Source of the DNA: JAGQYH01 sp041393015
GTDB taxonomy: Bacteria > Bacteroidota > Bacteroidia > Chitinophagales > JADIYW01
NCBI GenBank assembly: GCA_041393015.1
Contig: JAWKKV010000007.1
Location: 124,001-188,000, forward strand
DNA length: 64,000 nucleotides
Reading direction: 5' to 3'
Numbering within the stretch: the first letter of the stretch is position 1; every line of letters starts with the position of its first letter. Under the pieces are notes generated by a model. The model was given only the letters and a program-made list of their open reading frames with translations, did not search any database and was not told the DNA's origin. A program made the translations under genes and the position numbers. Positions 8,477-17,250 of this stretch are shown one piece after another.

Positions 8477-10498
8477 ATGAGATTGAAAATGATGTGCTTT
8501 AAAAATAAATGGCTTTTGATTGCAATTGCCTTTCAATTTGTATTAAATGCTTGCAACGTTACGCTAAAAGTAAAGGATGGTTTTGAGGCGTATGATCTCA
8601 AAAAATACGCATTGGCGGCAGATATGCTTCCTGAAGAATATGAAAAAGCAAAAGACAAAAAAGAAAAACACGAAATTGCTGTTAAAATAGCAGAATCATT
8701 TTTAGCCTTTAGTGAAACTGAAAAAGCGGAGAATTGGTATAAAAAAGCAGTCAATTTAGATGTTGAGCCCCAAACCTTGTTTGATTATGCTATGGTTTTA
8801 AAGCAAAATGAAAAATACGACGAGGCTGCTACTATTTTAAAAACGTTTTACGAATACGATAGAAGTCAAAGAATTTTAGTAGAAGGTCATATTGCTGCTT
8901 GCAAAGAAGCATATGAAGCTAAGCAAGGAAAAAATTACACCAAAATCATTAATCTTTCAGGAATCAATAGTGCACAATCTGATTATGCGCCAATCATTAG
9001 AGATGGAGAGTTGATATTTTCTAGTAATAGAATGGAAAATGATTCTAAAACAGACGATTGGACAGGCAAAGGCTACACCAATATTTACAGTGCAATGCAA
9101 AGAACTGAAACCTCATTTGATGAAGTTGAAAATTGGAGAGCTGATGTAAATTCTGAGTTTCACGAAGCAGTAGTTACCATGAATGCGGAAGAAACGGAGT
9201 TGTATTTCACTAGATGTGGAATGGACGATGATAATAAAGATGTTTGCAAAATTTACAGAAGTTTCAAAGAATTTGACGAATGGTCGAAACCCGAACAGTT
9301 AAAATTCTTTGATGATTCCACTAATGTCGCTCATCCATTTCTAACGCTAGATGGCCAACAATTGTATTTTACAAGCGATGAGCCATTTAGTTATGGAGGT
9401 AAAGACCTATACGTTTCAAACAAAATTGGTGACGAATGGGATACACCAATTAATTTAGGTCCTAGAATTAATACCACCGAAGATGAAATGTTTCCATACA
9501 TCGGTGCTGATGAGAAACTTTATTTTTCTTCGAAGGGTCATTTTGGAATTGGCGGATTAGATTTGTTCTCAGCTGAAAAAAGAGGTAGAATATATACTAA
9601 CGTTAAATCATTAGGTTATCCTATCAATACCGGTGGAGATGACATTACTATCTTTTTATTAGAATCTGAAGATGATTCAGTTGAAATTACTGGTTATTTA
9701 GCATCTAACAGAAAAGATGGTTTGGGCGGTGACGATATTTATTTCTTTGAAAAGCGTTTGGCTCCCACTCCATTACTTCCGCCAGCCGTTTTTATTCTAA
9801 ATGGTGTAATAGAAGAAAAGGTATTTGAAGACCCAAAAAATCCGAGAAGCGCTGTTGTCGGAATGCAAGCCTTAAAAAACACTACTGTTGGTTTGTTTGA
9901 CAATACAATTACAGATAAACCTTACTTAAATGAAACGCTCCTATCTAAAGAAGATGGCACATTTAGAACACAACTCGACGAAAATGTTGATTATCTATTA
10001 GAATATTCAAAAAACGGCTATTTTTCCAATAAAGATTTAATCAGTACAAAGAATTATAATGCCGAAGATGGAGATACCATCATTATCGAAACTAAGGTTG
10101 TATTAGATAAAATCTTCCAAGAAATTGAGTTTGTGCTCAATATCTATTATGATTTGGATAAAGCAGATATCAGAAAAGATGCTGCTGTTGTATTAGATTC
10201 ATTAGCTAATTTATTAGCCGAAAATCCAAGTTTAAGAGTAGAATTAGCGTCTCACACAGATTCAAGAGGAGATGATCCTTACAACCTAGATCTTTCTCAA
10301 AGAAGAGCCAACTCTGCCGTTACTTATTTAATTAGCAAAGGAATTGCATCTGATCGTTTAATTGCGAAAGGTTATGGAGAAACTCGATTGGTGAATGAAT
10401 GCGGCAATGGAGTAACTTGTTCGGAAGAACAACATCAACAAAACCGTAGAACTACCTTTAAAGTAGTTGGTTTAGATTATGAGTTGAAGTCGGAGTAG
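8477..10498 (+). CDS. PorE-like lipoprotein: TPR, beta-propeller, CRD and OmpA domains
   Basis: A 673-residue lipoprotein. The N-terminus carries a hydrophobic signal and the lipobox LNAC with the acylated cysteine at residue 26. In order it shows TPR-like helices (about 36-145), PD40/WD40-like propeller repeats (about 165-425, for example DGELIFSSNR and GIGGLDLF), a carboxypeptidase-regulatory-like beta domain (about 438-540) and a C-terminal OmpA peptidoglycan-binding domain (about 555-668) with the HTDSRG and LSQRRA motifs. This order is that of PorE, the periplasmic T9SS protein tying the secretion machine to peptidoglycan. Two T9SS substrates occur in this window. Paralogues with the same architecture exist in most Bacteroidota, so PorE itself is not certain. 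It is transcribed alone. Confidence 0.8.
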   Translation: MRLKMMCFKNKWLLIAIAFQFVLNACNVTLKVKDGFEAYDLKKYALAADMLPEEYEKAKDKKEKHEIAVKIAESFLAFSETEKAENWYKKAVNLDVEPQTLFDYAMVLKQNEKYDEAATILKTFYEYDRSQRILVEGHIAACKEAYEAKQGKNYTKIINLSGINSAQSDYAPIIRDGELIFSSNRMENDSKTDDWTGKGYTNIYSAMQRTETSFDEVENWRADVNSEFHEAVVTMNAEETELYFTRCGMDDDNKDVCKIYRSFKEFDEWSKPEQLKFFDDSTNVAHPFLTLDGQQLYFTSDEPFSYGGKDLYVSNKIGDEWDTPINLGPRINTTEDEMFPYIGADEKLYFSSKGHFGIGGLDLFSAEKRGRIYTNVKSLGYPINTGGDDITIFLLESEDDSVEITGYLASNRKDGLGGDDIYFFEKRLAPTPLLPPAVFILNGVIEEKVFEDPKNPRSAVVGMQALKNTTVGLFDNTITDKPYLNETLLSKEDGTFRTQLDENVDYLLEYSKNGYFSNKDLISTKNYNAEDGDTIIIETKVVLDKIFQEIEFVLNIYYDLDKADIRKDAAVVLDSLANLLAENPSLRVELASHTDSRGDDPYNLDLSQRRANSAVTYLISKGIASDRLIAKGYGETRLVNECGNGVTCSEEQHQQNRRTTFKVVGLDYELKSE

Positions 10499-10580
10499 GT
10501 TGAAGAGATCTAAAGCTTAACCAGTTGTTGAACTAAACTGCTGTTATCCGTAAGAATTTCTATCAAATTTTCTATTCTAT

Positions 10581-10964
10581 TTGTGTGCTAAACTTGCTAA
10601 GAAGTTAAATGATAATGATGACTTTGCAATTAGAGGGTTACTTATCTTTATAATTTATTGGTGTGCCCTAGTCTTAGGAATCTTTGAAATAATTGGGAAT
10701 TTGACACAAAATGGTTTTAGAATTATTGATGAGAATAAATACTCCTTTAGGTCTCTTCTTAATGTGTTCGCAATCTGTAGCCCTATTGCTCTTTACTTTA
10801 TGTATAAAGAAAGATGGAGGAGTTTCTATAATCGTGCAGAAAAGTTAAACAAAACTGATTATAAAAAGTCATTTAGAATAACAATTTTAATTTCCCTGTT
10901 TGTATTTATAGCAATTTGGACGACTGTTATTTTATTTAGTCTGAGAGTATTAAAAATTAGTTAG
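10581..10964 (+). CDS. Small membrane protein of unknown function
   Basis: An open frame of 127 residues with three strongly hydrophobic segments (about residues 17-38, 60-77 and 98-122) separated by charged loops. I do not recognise it. The frame has no in-frame ATG near its beginning. The first standard start is TTG at 10581, and the upstream in-frame stop is at 10551-10553. The hydrophobic pattern argues for a real membrane protein, but the poor start and the neighbourhood (an accessory patch with a toxin-antitoxin pair) leave doubt. It could be a decayed remnant or start elsewhere. Confidence 0.45.
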   Translation: MCAKLAKKLNDNDDFAIRGLLIFIIYWCALVLGIFEIIGNLTQNGFRIIDENKYSFRSLLNVFAICSPIALYFMYKERWRSFYNRAEKLNKTDYKKSFRITILISLFVFIAIWTTVILFSLRVLKIS

Positions 10965-11116
10965 ATAGATAGTGGAGTTAAATTGCCAATTCAATTTCAT
11001 GTCCACCCGCGTTCGAGCTAAATCTTCTAACCTTTAAGCTGCTACGAGTTTATATGTTTGAAAGACTCAGGGCTAGCTCGAGAATTTTTAATGTTTAGAC
11101 AGAGTGTATTCGAACT

Positions 11117-11425
11117 TTATTCTTTGGTTCTGAAATCTTGTGGATCTTCACCCGTTCCAATAATAGCTTCAACAATTACTACTTTTTGTTCTTTTAAAAC
11201 TCTGTAATGAGCTGCATATGGGAATTTAGGTATTAATAGTAGTCTAATATTATCGTACCTTATTTGATGATGTAAGGCTCTTGTAGAAAGGGATTTTAAT
11301 TCAGAATGTACAAGTTTGAAGAAACGCTTTCCTAAATCTTTGTTTTTAGTTTTGTTATTGTAATAACCAACTACTTTTTGAATGTCCTCATGCACTTCAG
11401 GGTCATAAAATACTCTATATGACAT
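11117..11425 (-). CDS. RelE/ParE-superfamily toxin
   Basis: A 102-residue protein with the small alpha-beta fold pattern of the RelE/ParE toxin superfamily: the N-terminal VFYDPEVHEDI strand-helix, a basic helix region, and C-terminal strands with AAHYRVLKEQKVVIVEAI. Members are either mRNA interferases acting on the ribosome (RelE) or gyrase poisons (ParE). Which it is cannot be decided here. The gene starts 3 bases after the stop of the 73-residue upstream gene on the same strand, the usual antitoxin-first arrangement. Confidence 0.85.
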   Translation of the reverse strand: MSYRVFYDPEVHEDIQKVVGYYNNKTKNKDLGKRFFKLVHSELKSLSTRALHHQIRYDNIRLLLIPKFPYAAHYRVLKEQKVVIVEAIIGTGEDPQDFRTKE

Positions 11426-11428
11426 TTG

Positions 11429-11650
11429 TTAAAGCTTGATGTGTTTACCTAAGTCATCTATTGAAATATAGTTATCTAAATTGTCACCATTTTTCTTAAT
11501 TCTTTCACGAACTAATTCTTTTTGCCACTCAAGAACTTCAAAATTATCCTCTTCGATTCTGACGTAATCTAATGATCTTATATAATCAATTAGGGCATCA
11601 GCATTGCTGTTATTATCTATATCTAATACAATTCTTCTTCTATCTGACAT
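11429..11650 (-). CDS. Antitoxin of the RelE/ParE-type module
   Basis: A 73-residue acidic protein directly upstream of the toxin gene, with a predicted N-terminal beta/helix segment and a helical middle (EVLEWQKELVRERI). The DNA-binding family is not obvious. It resembles the small addiction-module proteins common in Bacteroidota in which a short strand is followed by a long helix that wraps the toxin. The identification rests on position, size and tight spacing rather than a strong motif. The pair is probably autoregulated from the 130-base AT-rich stretch upstream (11651-11783), in which I see nothing else. Confidence 0.75.
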   Translation of the reverse strand: MSDRRRIVLDIDNNSNADALIDYIRSLDYVRIEEDNFEVLEWQKELVRERIKKNGDNLDNYISIDDLGKHIKL

Positions 11651-11783
11651 ATTAATTTTAGCTTTAAAATTCTCCTTAAATTAGTAAATTTTACGACTGT
11701 TACTGATGTATTGTTTCAAATATAAACAATTAATATCGCTCAAAAAGAAGTACTAAGTGATAACTTTACCGATTACATAGAGG

Positions 11784-14231
11784 TTACAACTTGATTAATT
11801 GCTTAACCAATTTTTGATCTTCACCAACAATTTCAATCATGTAAGATCCTGCATCCAATCCATTCATATCCAATGATAAGTTTGATGCTCCAACAGCTAA
11901 ATTTTCAGTAACTATTAACTTCCCGCTTAAGTCAAAAATTGAAACTATTACAGGCGAATGGATAACGTCATTCAAATCAATATTCAAATTGTTTCTTACC
12001 GGATTGGGATATATATTGAAGTTCTTCTCAATATTAGTAACCTCAATGGTATTAGTTACAGTTTCACCATTAACGGTAATTTTGTCCACTTTTTCTACCG
12101 TACAATCATCTGCTAAGGCTTGCAAGGTAACATTATAAGTATCGGCATTAGTATAGATATGTTTAGGATTTTGCTCGTAAGATATGGCTCCATCACCAAA
12201 ATGCCATACAAAATCATCGACTTCATTGGTGATATTATTGAACGATACTTCGAATCCTTCCACTTTATAATTAAAATCCACTTCTGGTTGATCTAAAATA
12301 AAATTGGTAATAATAACGCTATCACATCCGAAAACAGAATTCAAGTATTCGGCATAAATCCCTACTTCATCTGGATTACATGTTGTTTCATTTCTTTCAA
12401 TATAATAAGTGTTTGGTGCTGTCACTATCTCATTATTGACATAACTACAAGCTGCATCCTCGCCAATGGATATTTCTACTGCAACTTTTTGTCCATCGGC
12501 AGGTAGATTTTCTAAAAACACTTTTTGTGGACTACCTATTAAATCAAAAGCATTCCCATTAACATATAATTTTTTATCTGTAGCAGGATAATTATACGCT
12601 ACTTCCATCTCTAAAACAAACTGCTCACCACCGCATACAAAATTTGTTCTTGGTGTTACATTGGCTATATCGCAAGGAATCTCGCCAATACCGTTCAACA
12701 CAAAGGATACCGTTCTATTAATATTCGAGATACTAGTAATCGCTAATTCTGAATCTTGCAAACTATACAAATTTGAGCTCGGAACACTTGAATTATTAAA
12801 AACAGAATTGTTAGTAGTGCCCGGAAAAAGATCTCCTCCATCGCCATTGCCTTGTCTATTGTCTAAGTTGAATAAGCCATCTGCTTCTTCTAAATCTACT
12901 CCTTTATGGTCTTCATCAATATTCACAAAATTAGAGGCGGGAAACAATGAAGTTTTCTCTGTATCAATGTGCCAAATAGCTAATCCTTCTCCCGGTAAAT
13001 ATTGATCATTCCCTACTTTTTGTCTATTCTCTAATAAAAAATATTCTGATGGATCGTTCGTGTTGATTCTAAAAATTTCATCATTATTGTCAGCAGCAGC
13101 CAAAGTATGAAATCCTTCTGAAATGACTGTCGGTGTTATCCAATTTTGCTTTTCTTTAGACCAAGCGCATAAATTCGCTGGAGTTTTCTCTGAATTCAAC
13201 CAAGACCCTTTACCCATTAATCCCCAATTGCCAATACCGGAAGAACTGTTGTCTAAATCGTATAAGTCAGGCAATCCTAACAAATGACCAAATTCATGAC
13301 AGAAGACACCAATTCCAACCATGCCCCAAGGTCGTGTTTCCGGATTGATGATAAATTGCTCAATTAACGTCCCGTCATAATTTCTTCTATACTGCGCCGT
13401 TAATCTATTCCTTTGCGACCAAATGTATTGATTTTGTGCGCCTACTTCAGCACCGGGACCAGAATGAATAATTACCACACCGTCTAGTTCCCCATCGTCA
13501 TCATTATCATATTTAGAAAAATCTACTCCAGCTGCTTCTGCAGCATCTAAAGCTTCTGCCACCAACTGCATGGCTCTAGCACTACCATTTGCATTGCCAT
13601 AATAGGCGTAATTCTCTACACTGGTATACCATCCAAAAACATCTGTATTTAGGTCTAATTGGTTGAATGAATTCTTTAAAAAATAATCCCTAAAACTGCC
13701 CGTATTGTTATAATTCGGTTGATTCATCATATTTTGAAAATCCGTTCTTGAATATTCTTGTTGTAAGTCCGGATATTGAATTAATAACACCAATACTTTT
13801 CTATTCCCACTATTTGGAAATTGAGTGTAATCACTCTCAGAATGATTCGATTCTGAATATTCTCTTAGTAATCTATTACGCAATACTTTTGAATGTCTCA
13901 ATTTGGGTTGAATGCTTTCAAGAAATACACTTTCGGTAGCACTTCTATTTTCGGGATTGTTAGCTATGATTCCACTAGCAACCAATTCCCCTGATTTGTT
14001 CTTGGTTGCGTATTCATAATGCTCATTGTTTTTTATCAGTGTATAACCATCAATTGTTTCTGTATAATTGAGAACAGAGTTTCCAACGCCAATAATTTTT
14101 AAACTAGAATTACCTTGATTTACTTCAATAATTGCATCCGAAGCACTACAACTATCTAATTGTATGGAATTTGTGAAAAGATGACAGCATAGCATACCAA
14201 TAGCAATGCTAAAGTAGATAAGGGTTCTCAT
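11784..14231 (-). CDS. Secreted M6-family metalloprotease with PKD and T9SS sorting domains
   Basis: An 815-residue secreted protease. It has an N-terminal signal peptide (about residues 1-24) and a propeptide-like region to about 140. The M6 (immune inhibitor A-like) catalytic domain carries the zinc motif HEFGHLLGLPD beginning at residue 312, with a calcium-like acidic loop NDDDGELDG near 243-251. A PKD domain follows at about 655-725 with WHFGDG, and a type A T9SS C-terminal sorting domain at about 735-815, with the NIYPNPV opening and the GSYMIEI / KLVKQLIKL ending. It should cross the outer membrane through the T9SS and be released or anchored to lipopolysaccharide. The gene stands alone, with a 228-base AT-rich divergent spacer before purM. 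Confidence 0.93.
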   Translation of the reverse strand: MRTLIYFSIAIGMLCCHLFTNSIQLDSCSASDAIIEVNQGNSSLKIIGVGNSVLNYTETIDGYTLIKNNEHYEYATKNKSGELVASGIIANNPENRSATESVFLESIQPKLRHSKVLRNRLLREYSESNHSESDYTQFPNSGNRKVLVLLIQYPDLQQEYSRTDFQNMMNQPNYNNTGSFRDYFLKNSFNQLDLNTDVFGWYTSVENYAYYGNANGSARAMQLVAEALDAAEAAGVDFSKYDNDDDGELDGVVIIHSGPGAEVGAQNQYIWSQRNRLTAQYRRNYDGTLIEQFIINPETRPWGMVGIGVFCHEFGHLLGLPDLYDLDNSSSGIGNWGLMGKGSWLNSEKTPANLCAWSKEKQNWITPTVISEGFHTLAAADNNDEIFRINTNDPSEYFLLENRQKVGNDQYLPGEGLAIWHIDTEKTSLFPASNFVNIDEDHKGVDLEEADGLFNLDNRQGNGDGGDLFPGTTNNSVFNNSSVPSSNLYSLQDSELAITSISNINRTVSFVLNGIGEIPCDIANVTPRTNFVCGGEQFVLEMEVAYNYPATDKKLYVNGNAFDLIGSPQKVFLENLPADGQKVAVEISIGEDAACSYVNNEIVTAPNTYYIERNETTCNPDEVGIYAEYLNSVFGCDSVIITNFILDQPEVDFNYKVEGFEVSFNNITNEVDDFVWHFGDGAISYEQNPKHIYTNADTYNVTLQALADDCTVEKVDKITVNGETVTNTIEVTNIEKNFNIYPNPVRNNLNIDLNDVIHSPVIVSIFDLSGKLIVTENLAVGASNLSLDMNGLDAGSYMIEIVGEDQKLVKQLIKL

Positions 14232-14428
14232 GTTGGGTTTTTAGGTTTTATATTTTCTACCCTTGCAATATATACAGAATTGAAATAAACCGCTTGGAAT
14301 TCAAAAAATCACTAAATTTTTACATTTTAATGCATGATAGAAAGGTGAGAAGATGAAGATGTTATCCTAAATGTTCAAAACATTTGAGTTACTTGCCTTA
14401 GCTGACTATTAAAACGCACTTAAAAACT

Positions 14429-14436
14429 TATATTTG
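14429..14436 (+). promoter_or_regulatory. Bacteroidota -7 box candidate for purM
   Basis: TATATTTG matches the Bacteroidota TAnnTTTG -7 consensus exactly and ends 23 bases before the TTG start of purM. No clean TTG/TTTG -33 element is present at 17-23 bases upstream, so the call rests on the -7 box alone. Confidence 0.4.
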
Positions 14437-14459
14437 TTGCTCTTCAAAACTTATAATAA

Positions 14460-15629
14460 TTGACAGATTCAAAACGATATAATCAACGAGGTGTTTCCGC
14501 TACAAAAGATGAGGTACACAAGGCTGTTGTAAATGTAGATCAAGGACTTTTTCCTAAAGCTTTTTGTAAAATTTATCCCGATCATTTAGGTGGCGACGAT
14601 AGCTTTTGTAATATCATTCATGCTGATGGCGCCGGAACGAAATCTATTTTAGCCTATATGTATTGGAAGGAAACCGGAGATCTTTCTGTATGGAAAGGCA
14701 TTGCACAAGATGCGATTGTAATGAATACAGATGATATGATGTGCGCCGGTGCGACGACTAACTTCATTATGTCTTCCATTATTAATAGAAACAAGCATTT
14801 AATTCCGGGAGAGGTTTTAAAAGCCATTATTGAAGGATCTGATGAGTTTACCCAAACTTTGCGAGACAACGGAAACAATGTTGTATTGATGGGTGGAGAA
14901 ACAGCTGATATGGGTGATGTGGTGAGAACCATTACTATTGATGCCGTGATGTCGTGCCGATTACCAAGAAATGAGGTGATTACGAATGAAAAAATACAAG
15001 CCGGAGATGTGATCGTTGGATTAGCCTCTTCAGGACAAGCCACTTATGAAAGTGAATACAACAGTGGAATTGGCAGCAATGGATTAACTTCTGCTCGACA
15101 TGACGTTCTATCTCATCATTATGCTTTAAAATATCCTGAATGTTGGGATCCCAATACGCCGGAAAAATTGGTGTATTGTGGAAGAAAGAAAATGACGGAA
15201 GAAATTGAAGGTTTAGACTTGGATATTGGAAAATTGATTTTATCGCCAACTAGAACTTATATGCCGGTAATGAACAAAGTCTTTAGAGAGATTCGTTCTA
15301 AAATTCATGGATTAATCCATTGCAGCGGTGGCGCACAAACTAAAATTCTTCATTATATCGACAACTTACATATTGTAAAAGACAATTTGTTTGAATTGCC
15401 TCCCCTATTTGAAACCATCCAAGCAGAATCTAATACCGATTGGAAAGAAATGTATCAGGTTTTCAATATGGGACATCGATTGGAAGTTTATTTACCGGAA
15501 AGCTATGCGCAAACGGTAATAGATATTAGTAAGAGTTTTGGCATTGATGCTCAAATTATTGGTAGAGTGGAAAGTAGTGCCACTAAAAAACTGACGATTG
15601 ACTCTACCTATGGTGAATTTGTTTATTAA
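14460..15629 (+). CDS. purM: Phosphoribosylformylglycinamidine cyclo-ligase PurM
   Basis: A 389-residue AIR synthetase that closes the imidazole ring of FGAM using ATP in purine synthesis. The N-terminus SKRYNQRGVSA, the glycine/aspartate segment IHADGAGTKS near residue 55, the NTDDMMCAGA motif near residue 88 and VLMGGETADM near residue 142 are PurM landmarks. It belongs to the longer PurM branch seen in Bacteroidota rather than the 345-residue E. coli type. The start is TTG at 14460, chosen because the family begins only a few residues before the KRYNxRGVSA motif and no ATG lies in frame there. The TAnnTTTG box upstream fits this start. Confidence 0.93.
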   Translation: MTDSKRYNQRGVSATKDEVHKAVVNVDQGLFPKAFCKIYPDHLGGDDSFCNIIHADGAGTKSILAYMYWKETGDLSVWKGIAQDAIVMNTDDMMCAGATTNFIMSSIINRNKHLIPGEVLKAIIEGSDEFTQTLRDNGNNVVLMGGETADMGDVVRTITIDAVMSCRLPRNEVITNEKIQAGDVIVGLASSGQATYESEYNSGIGSNGLTSARHDVLSHHYALKYPECWDPNTPEKLVYCGRKKMTEEIEGLDLDIGKLILSPTRTYMPVMNKVFREIRSKIHGLIHCSGGAQTKILHYIDNLHIVKDNLFELPPLFETIQAESNTDWKEMYQVFNMGHRLEVYLPESYAQTVIDISKSFGIDAQIIGRVESSATKKLTIDSTYGEFVY

Positions 15630-15756
15630 TGCGTCAATGAGTGAATGATAGAATGAGATAATGAGTTAATGGAAAAATTCAAACTCATAAATACACTCCA
15701 TCAGTTGTCTCCTTTTTCAGGGACACTGATGCACAAACACAATTAAAATTTATACA

Positions 15757-16236
15757 ATGGAATTTCAAACTGCAGACCTTTACGATCAACACGGCGACAA
15801 CTTACAAGTGGCTGAACCGATTTTTAAAGCCTTCGGAAATAAAACCGCTTTTTGTGGTGAAATAGTAACTGTAAAATGTCACGAAGACAATTCTTTGGTG
15901 AAAGCAGAATTAGCTAAAGAAGGTAATGGAAAAGTATTAGTAGTTGATGGCGGTGGTTCTTTAAGACGAGCATTAGTTGGGGATCAATTAGCGGCCAATG
16001 GCATTAAAAATAATTGGGCTGGCATTGTAGTGTTTGGCTGCATCAGAGATAGTAAATTGATTAACGAAATGGAAATTGGCATTAAAGCACTCAATACCAA
16101 TCCCGCAAAAACAGAGAAATTAGGCGTTGGGCAATTAAATGTTGTGGTTAATTTTGCCAATGTAACTTTTACGCCCGGTCATTTTGTATATGCTGATGAA
16201 GATGGTATAGTGGTGAGTGCCAAAAAGTTGATATAA
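15757..16236 (+). CDS. rraA: RraA-like family protein (RNase E regulator / HMG aldolase fold)
   Basis: A 159-residue protein of the RraA fold. The core motif DGGGSLRRALVGDQLA near residue 66 and GIVVFGCIRD near residue 90 are the conserved glycine/aspartate and arginine-aspartate elements of the family. E. coli RraA inhibits RNase E, while other members are divalent-metal 4-hydroxy-4-methyl-2-oxoglutarate/oxaloacetate aldolases. The 160-residue length and the spacing fit the RraA branch, but the aldolase activity cannot be excluded. It follows purM by 127 bases on the same strand. Downstream, at 16280-16301, an 8-base stem (TCGTTAAT/ATTAACGA) with a T-rich loop separates it from the convergent methyltransferase. 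Confidence 0.85.
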   Translation: MEFQTADLYDQHGDNLQVAEPIFKAFGNKTAFCGEIVTVKCHEDNSLVKAELAKEGNGKVLVVDGGGSLRRALVGDQLAANGIKNNWAGIVVFGCIRDSKLINEMEIGIKALNTNPAKTEKLGVGQLNVVVNFANVTFTPGHFVYADEDGIVVSAKKLI

Positions 16237-16337
16237 GTATACTTTAAAACTTCGCAAGTCAACATTCGTTAATCGGTATTCGTTAATTTTTTGATTAACG
16301 ATTAGAGAATGTAGACGGCAGATTTTAGATTTTATCC

Positions 16338-16955
16338 CTAATAAACCTTCGCCGTTCCCCAATAATTGAAACTGGCCGGTTTCCATCCTGGAATATACAT
16401 GGCATCTAAGTTGGAGAGCTTAAAACCATTTCCTTCAATTAATTTGGGAATATCTTTATTCAGACTACAGCCGCCACCAAACTTCCCCCATATTGGATTC
16501 ACCATGTTTTGGATTTGCTGAACAAACTTATCCGGTGCCTTACCATGCTCACAAAATATTAACTGACCGCTAGGTTTTAAAACTCTTCTAAACTCCTCAA
16601 ATGCTTTTTCAGACTCCGGAATGGTACACATCGCGTAAGTCACTACAATGGAATCTATACTATTACTGTCAATAGGAATGGATTCTGCAAATGCTTTAAT
16701 AAATTCAAATTCAAAAGGTAGTTCTTCCTCTTTGATCTTCTTTTCATTCCAAACTTCATCAGATGGATCAATAGCGATAAGTTGTTTTACTTGTTCTTGT
16801 TGGTAATAAGGCAAATTCAAACCTGAGCCTACACCTATCTCTAATACATTTCCTTTGGCTAAAGGAATCACCTTTTCTCGTTGCTTCATGCTTGGATTTT
16901 GTCCGCAAACCCAATGAATCACTTTGGGTAGAATTATTTTATCGTAGAAGTTCAT
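16338..16955 (-). CDS. Class I SAM-dependent methyltransferase
   Basis: A 205-residue protein with the Rossmann-type SAM-binding motifs: motif I VLEIGVGSGLNLPYY near residue 36, an acidic residue after strand 2 (LIAIDPSDE), and the post-motif region DSIVVTYAMCTIP. The C-terminal half with LIFCEHGKAP and GGCSLNKDIP resembles small thiol- or lipid-acting methyltransferases of the METTL7/UbiE-like type. The substrate is not known. It converges on the rraA-like gene and is not part of an obvious operon. Confidence 0.8.
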   Translation of the reverse strand: MNFYDKIILPKVIHWVCGQNPSMKQREKVIPLAKGNVLEIGVGSGLNLPYYQQEQVKQLIAIDPSDEVWNEKKIKEEELPFEFEFIKAFAESIPIDSNSIDSIVVTYAMCTIPESEKAFEEFRRVLKPSGQLIFCEHGKAPDKFVQQIQNMVNPIWGKFGGGCSLNKDIPKLIEGNGFKLSNLDAMYIPGWKPASFNYWGTAKVY

Positions 16956-17027
16956 AGAAGTTTGAAATTAATAAATTATTTGAGACGTTTTTCATTTTGG
17001 TTAAAAGCAAATAAATATTTATCACTC

Positions 17028-17122
17028 GGAAAGTCTGAAAATGAAAAGATCTACCTTTCAGCGTGCGCTAGCTCCTGGAAGTGTTGATTTTTTTAAAGAA
17101 CACGCTTTCGGGACTTTCAGAC
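17028..17122. other. Intergenic nested inverted repeats, possible structured element
   Basis: In the 295-base gap between the methyltransferase and hppA two inverted pairs are nested: GTCTGAAA (17033-17040) with TTTCAGAC (17115-17122), and GCGTG (17061-17065) with CACGC (17101-17105). The segment is also richer in G and C than the neighbouring spacers. No open frame fits. It could fold as RNA or be a decayed repeat. I cannot assign it. Confidence 0.3.
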
Positions 17123-17178
17123 ACCGAAAGGAGTTCTTCCAAACAACTAATCCAATGGAACCGAGCGATTAAAATAAA

Positions 17179-17212
17179 AAAAGGCTATCCTTCAAATGAC
17201 GGATAGCCTTTT
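17179..17212 (-). terminator. Rho-independent terminator after hppA
   Basis: A perfect 12-base stem, AAAAGGCTATCC (17179-17190) and GGATAGCCTTTT (17201-17212), with a 10-base loop. Read on the minus strand the stem is followed by a long T tract interrupted once, placing it 39 bases past the hppA stop. The plus-strand tract is shorter. Confidence 0.85.
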
Positions 17213-17250
17213 AATTTATTCAATGGGTATTTACCCATTAGTTTATATTA

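Noticed and set aside
16280..16301. Stem TCGTTAAT/ATTAACGA with T-rich loop between the rraA-like and methyltransferase genes, as a terminator.
   Set aside because: Only 8 pairs, AT-rich, without a following T run on either strand. Mentioned under the rraA-like gene but not called.
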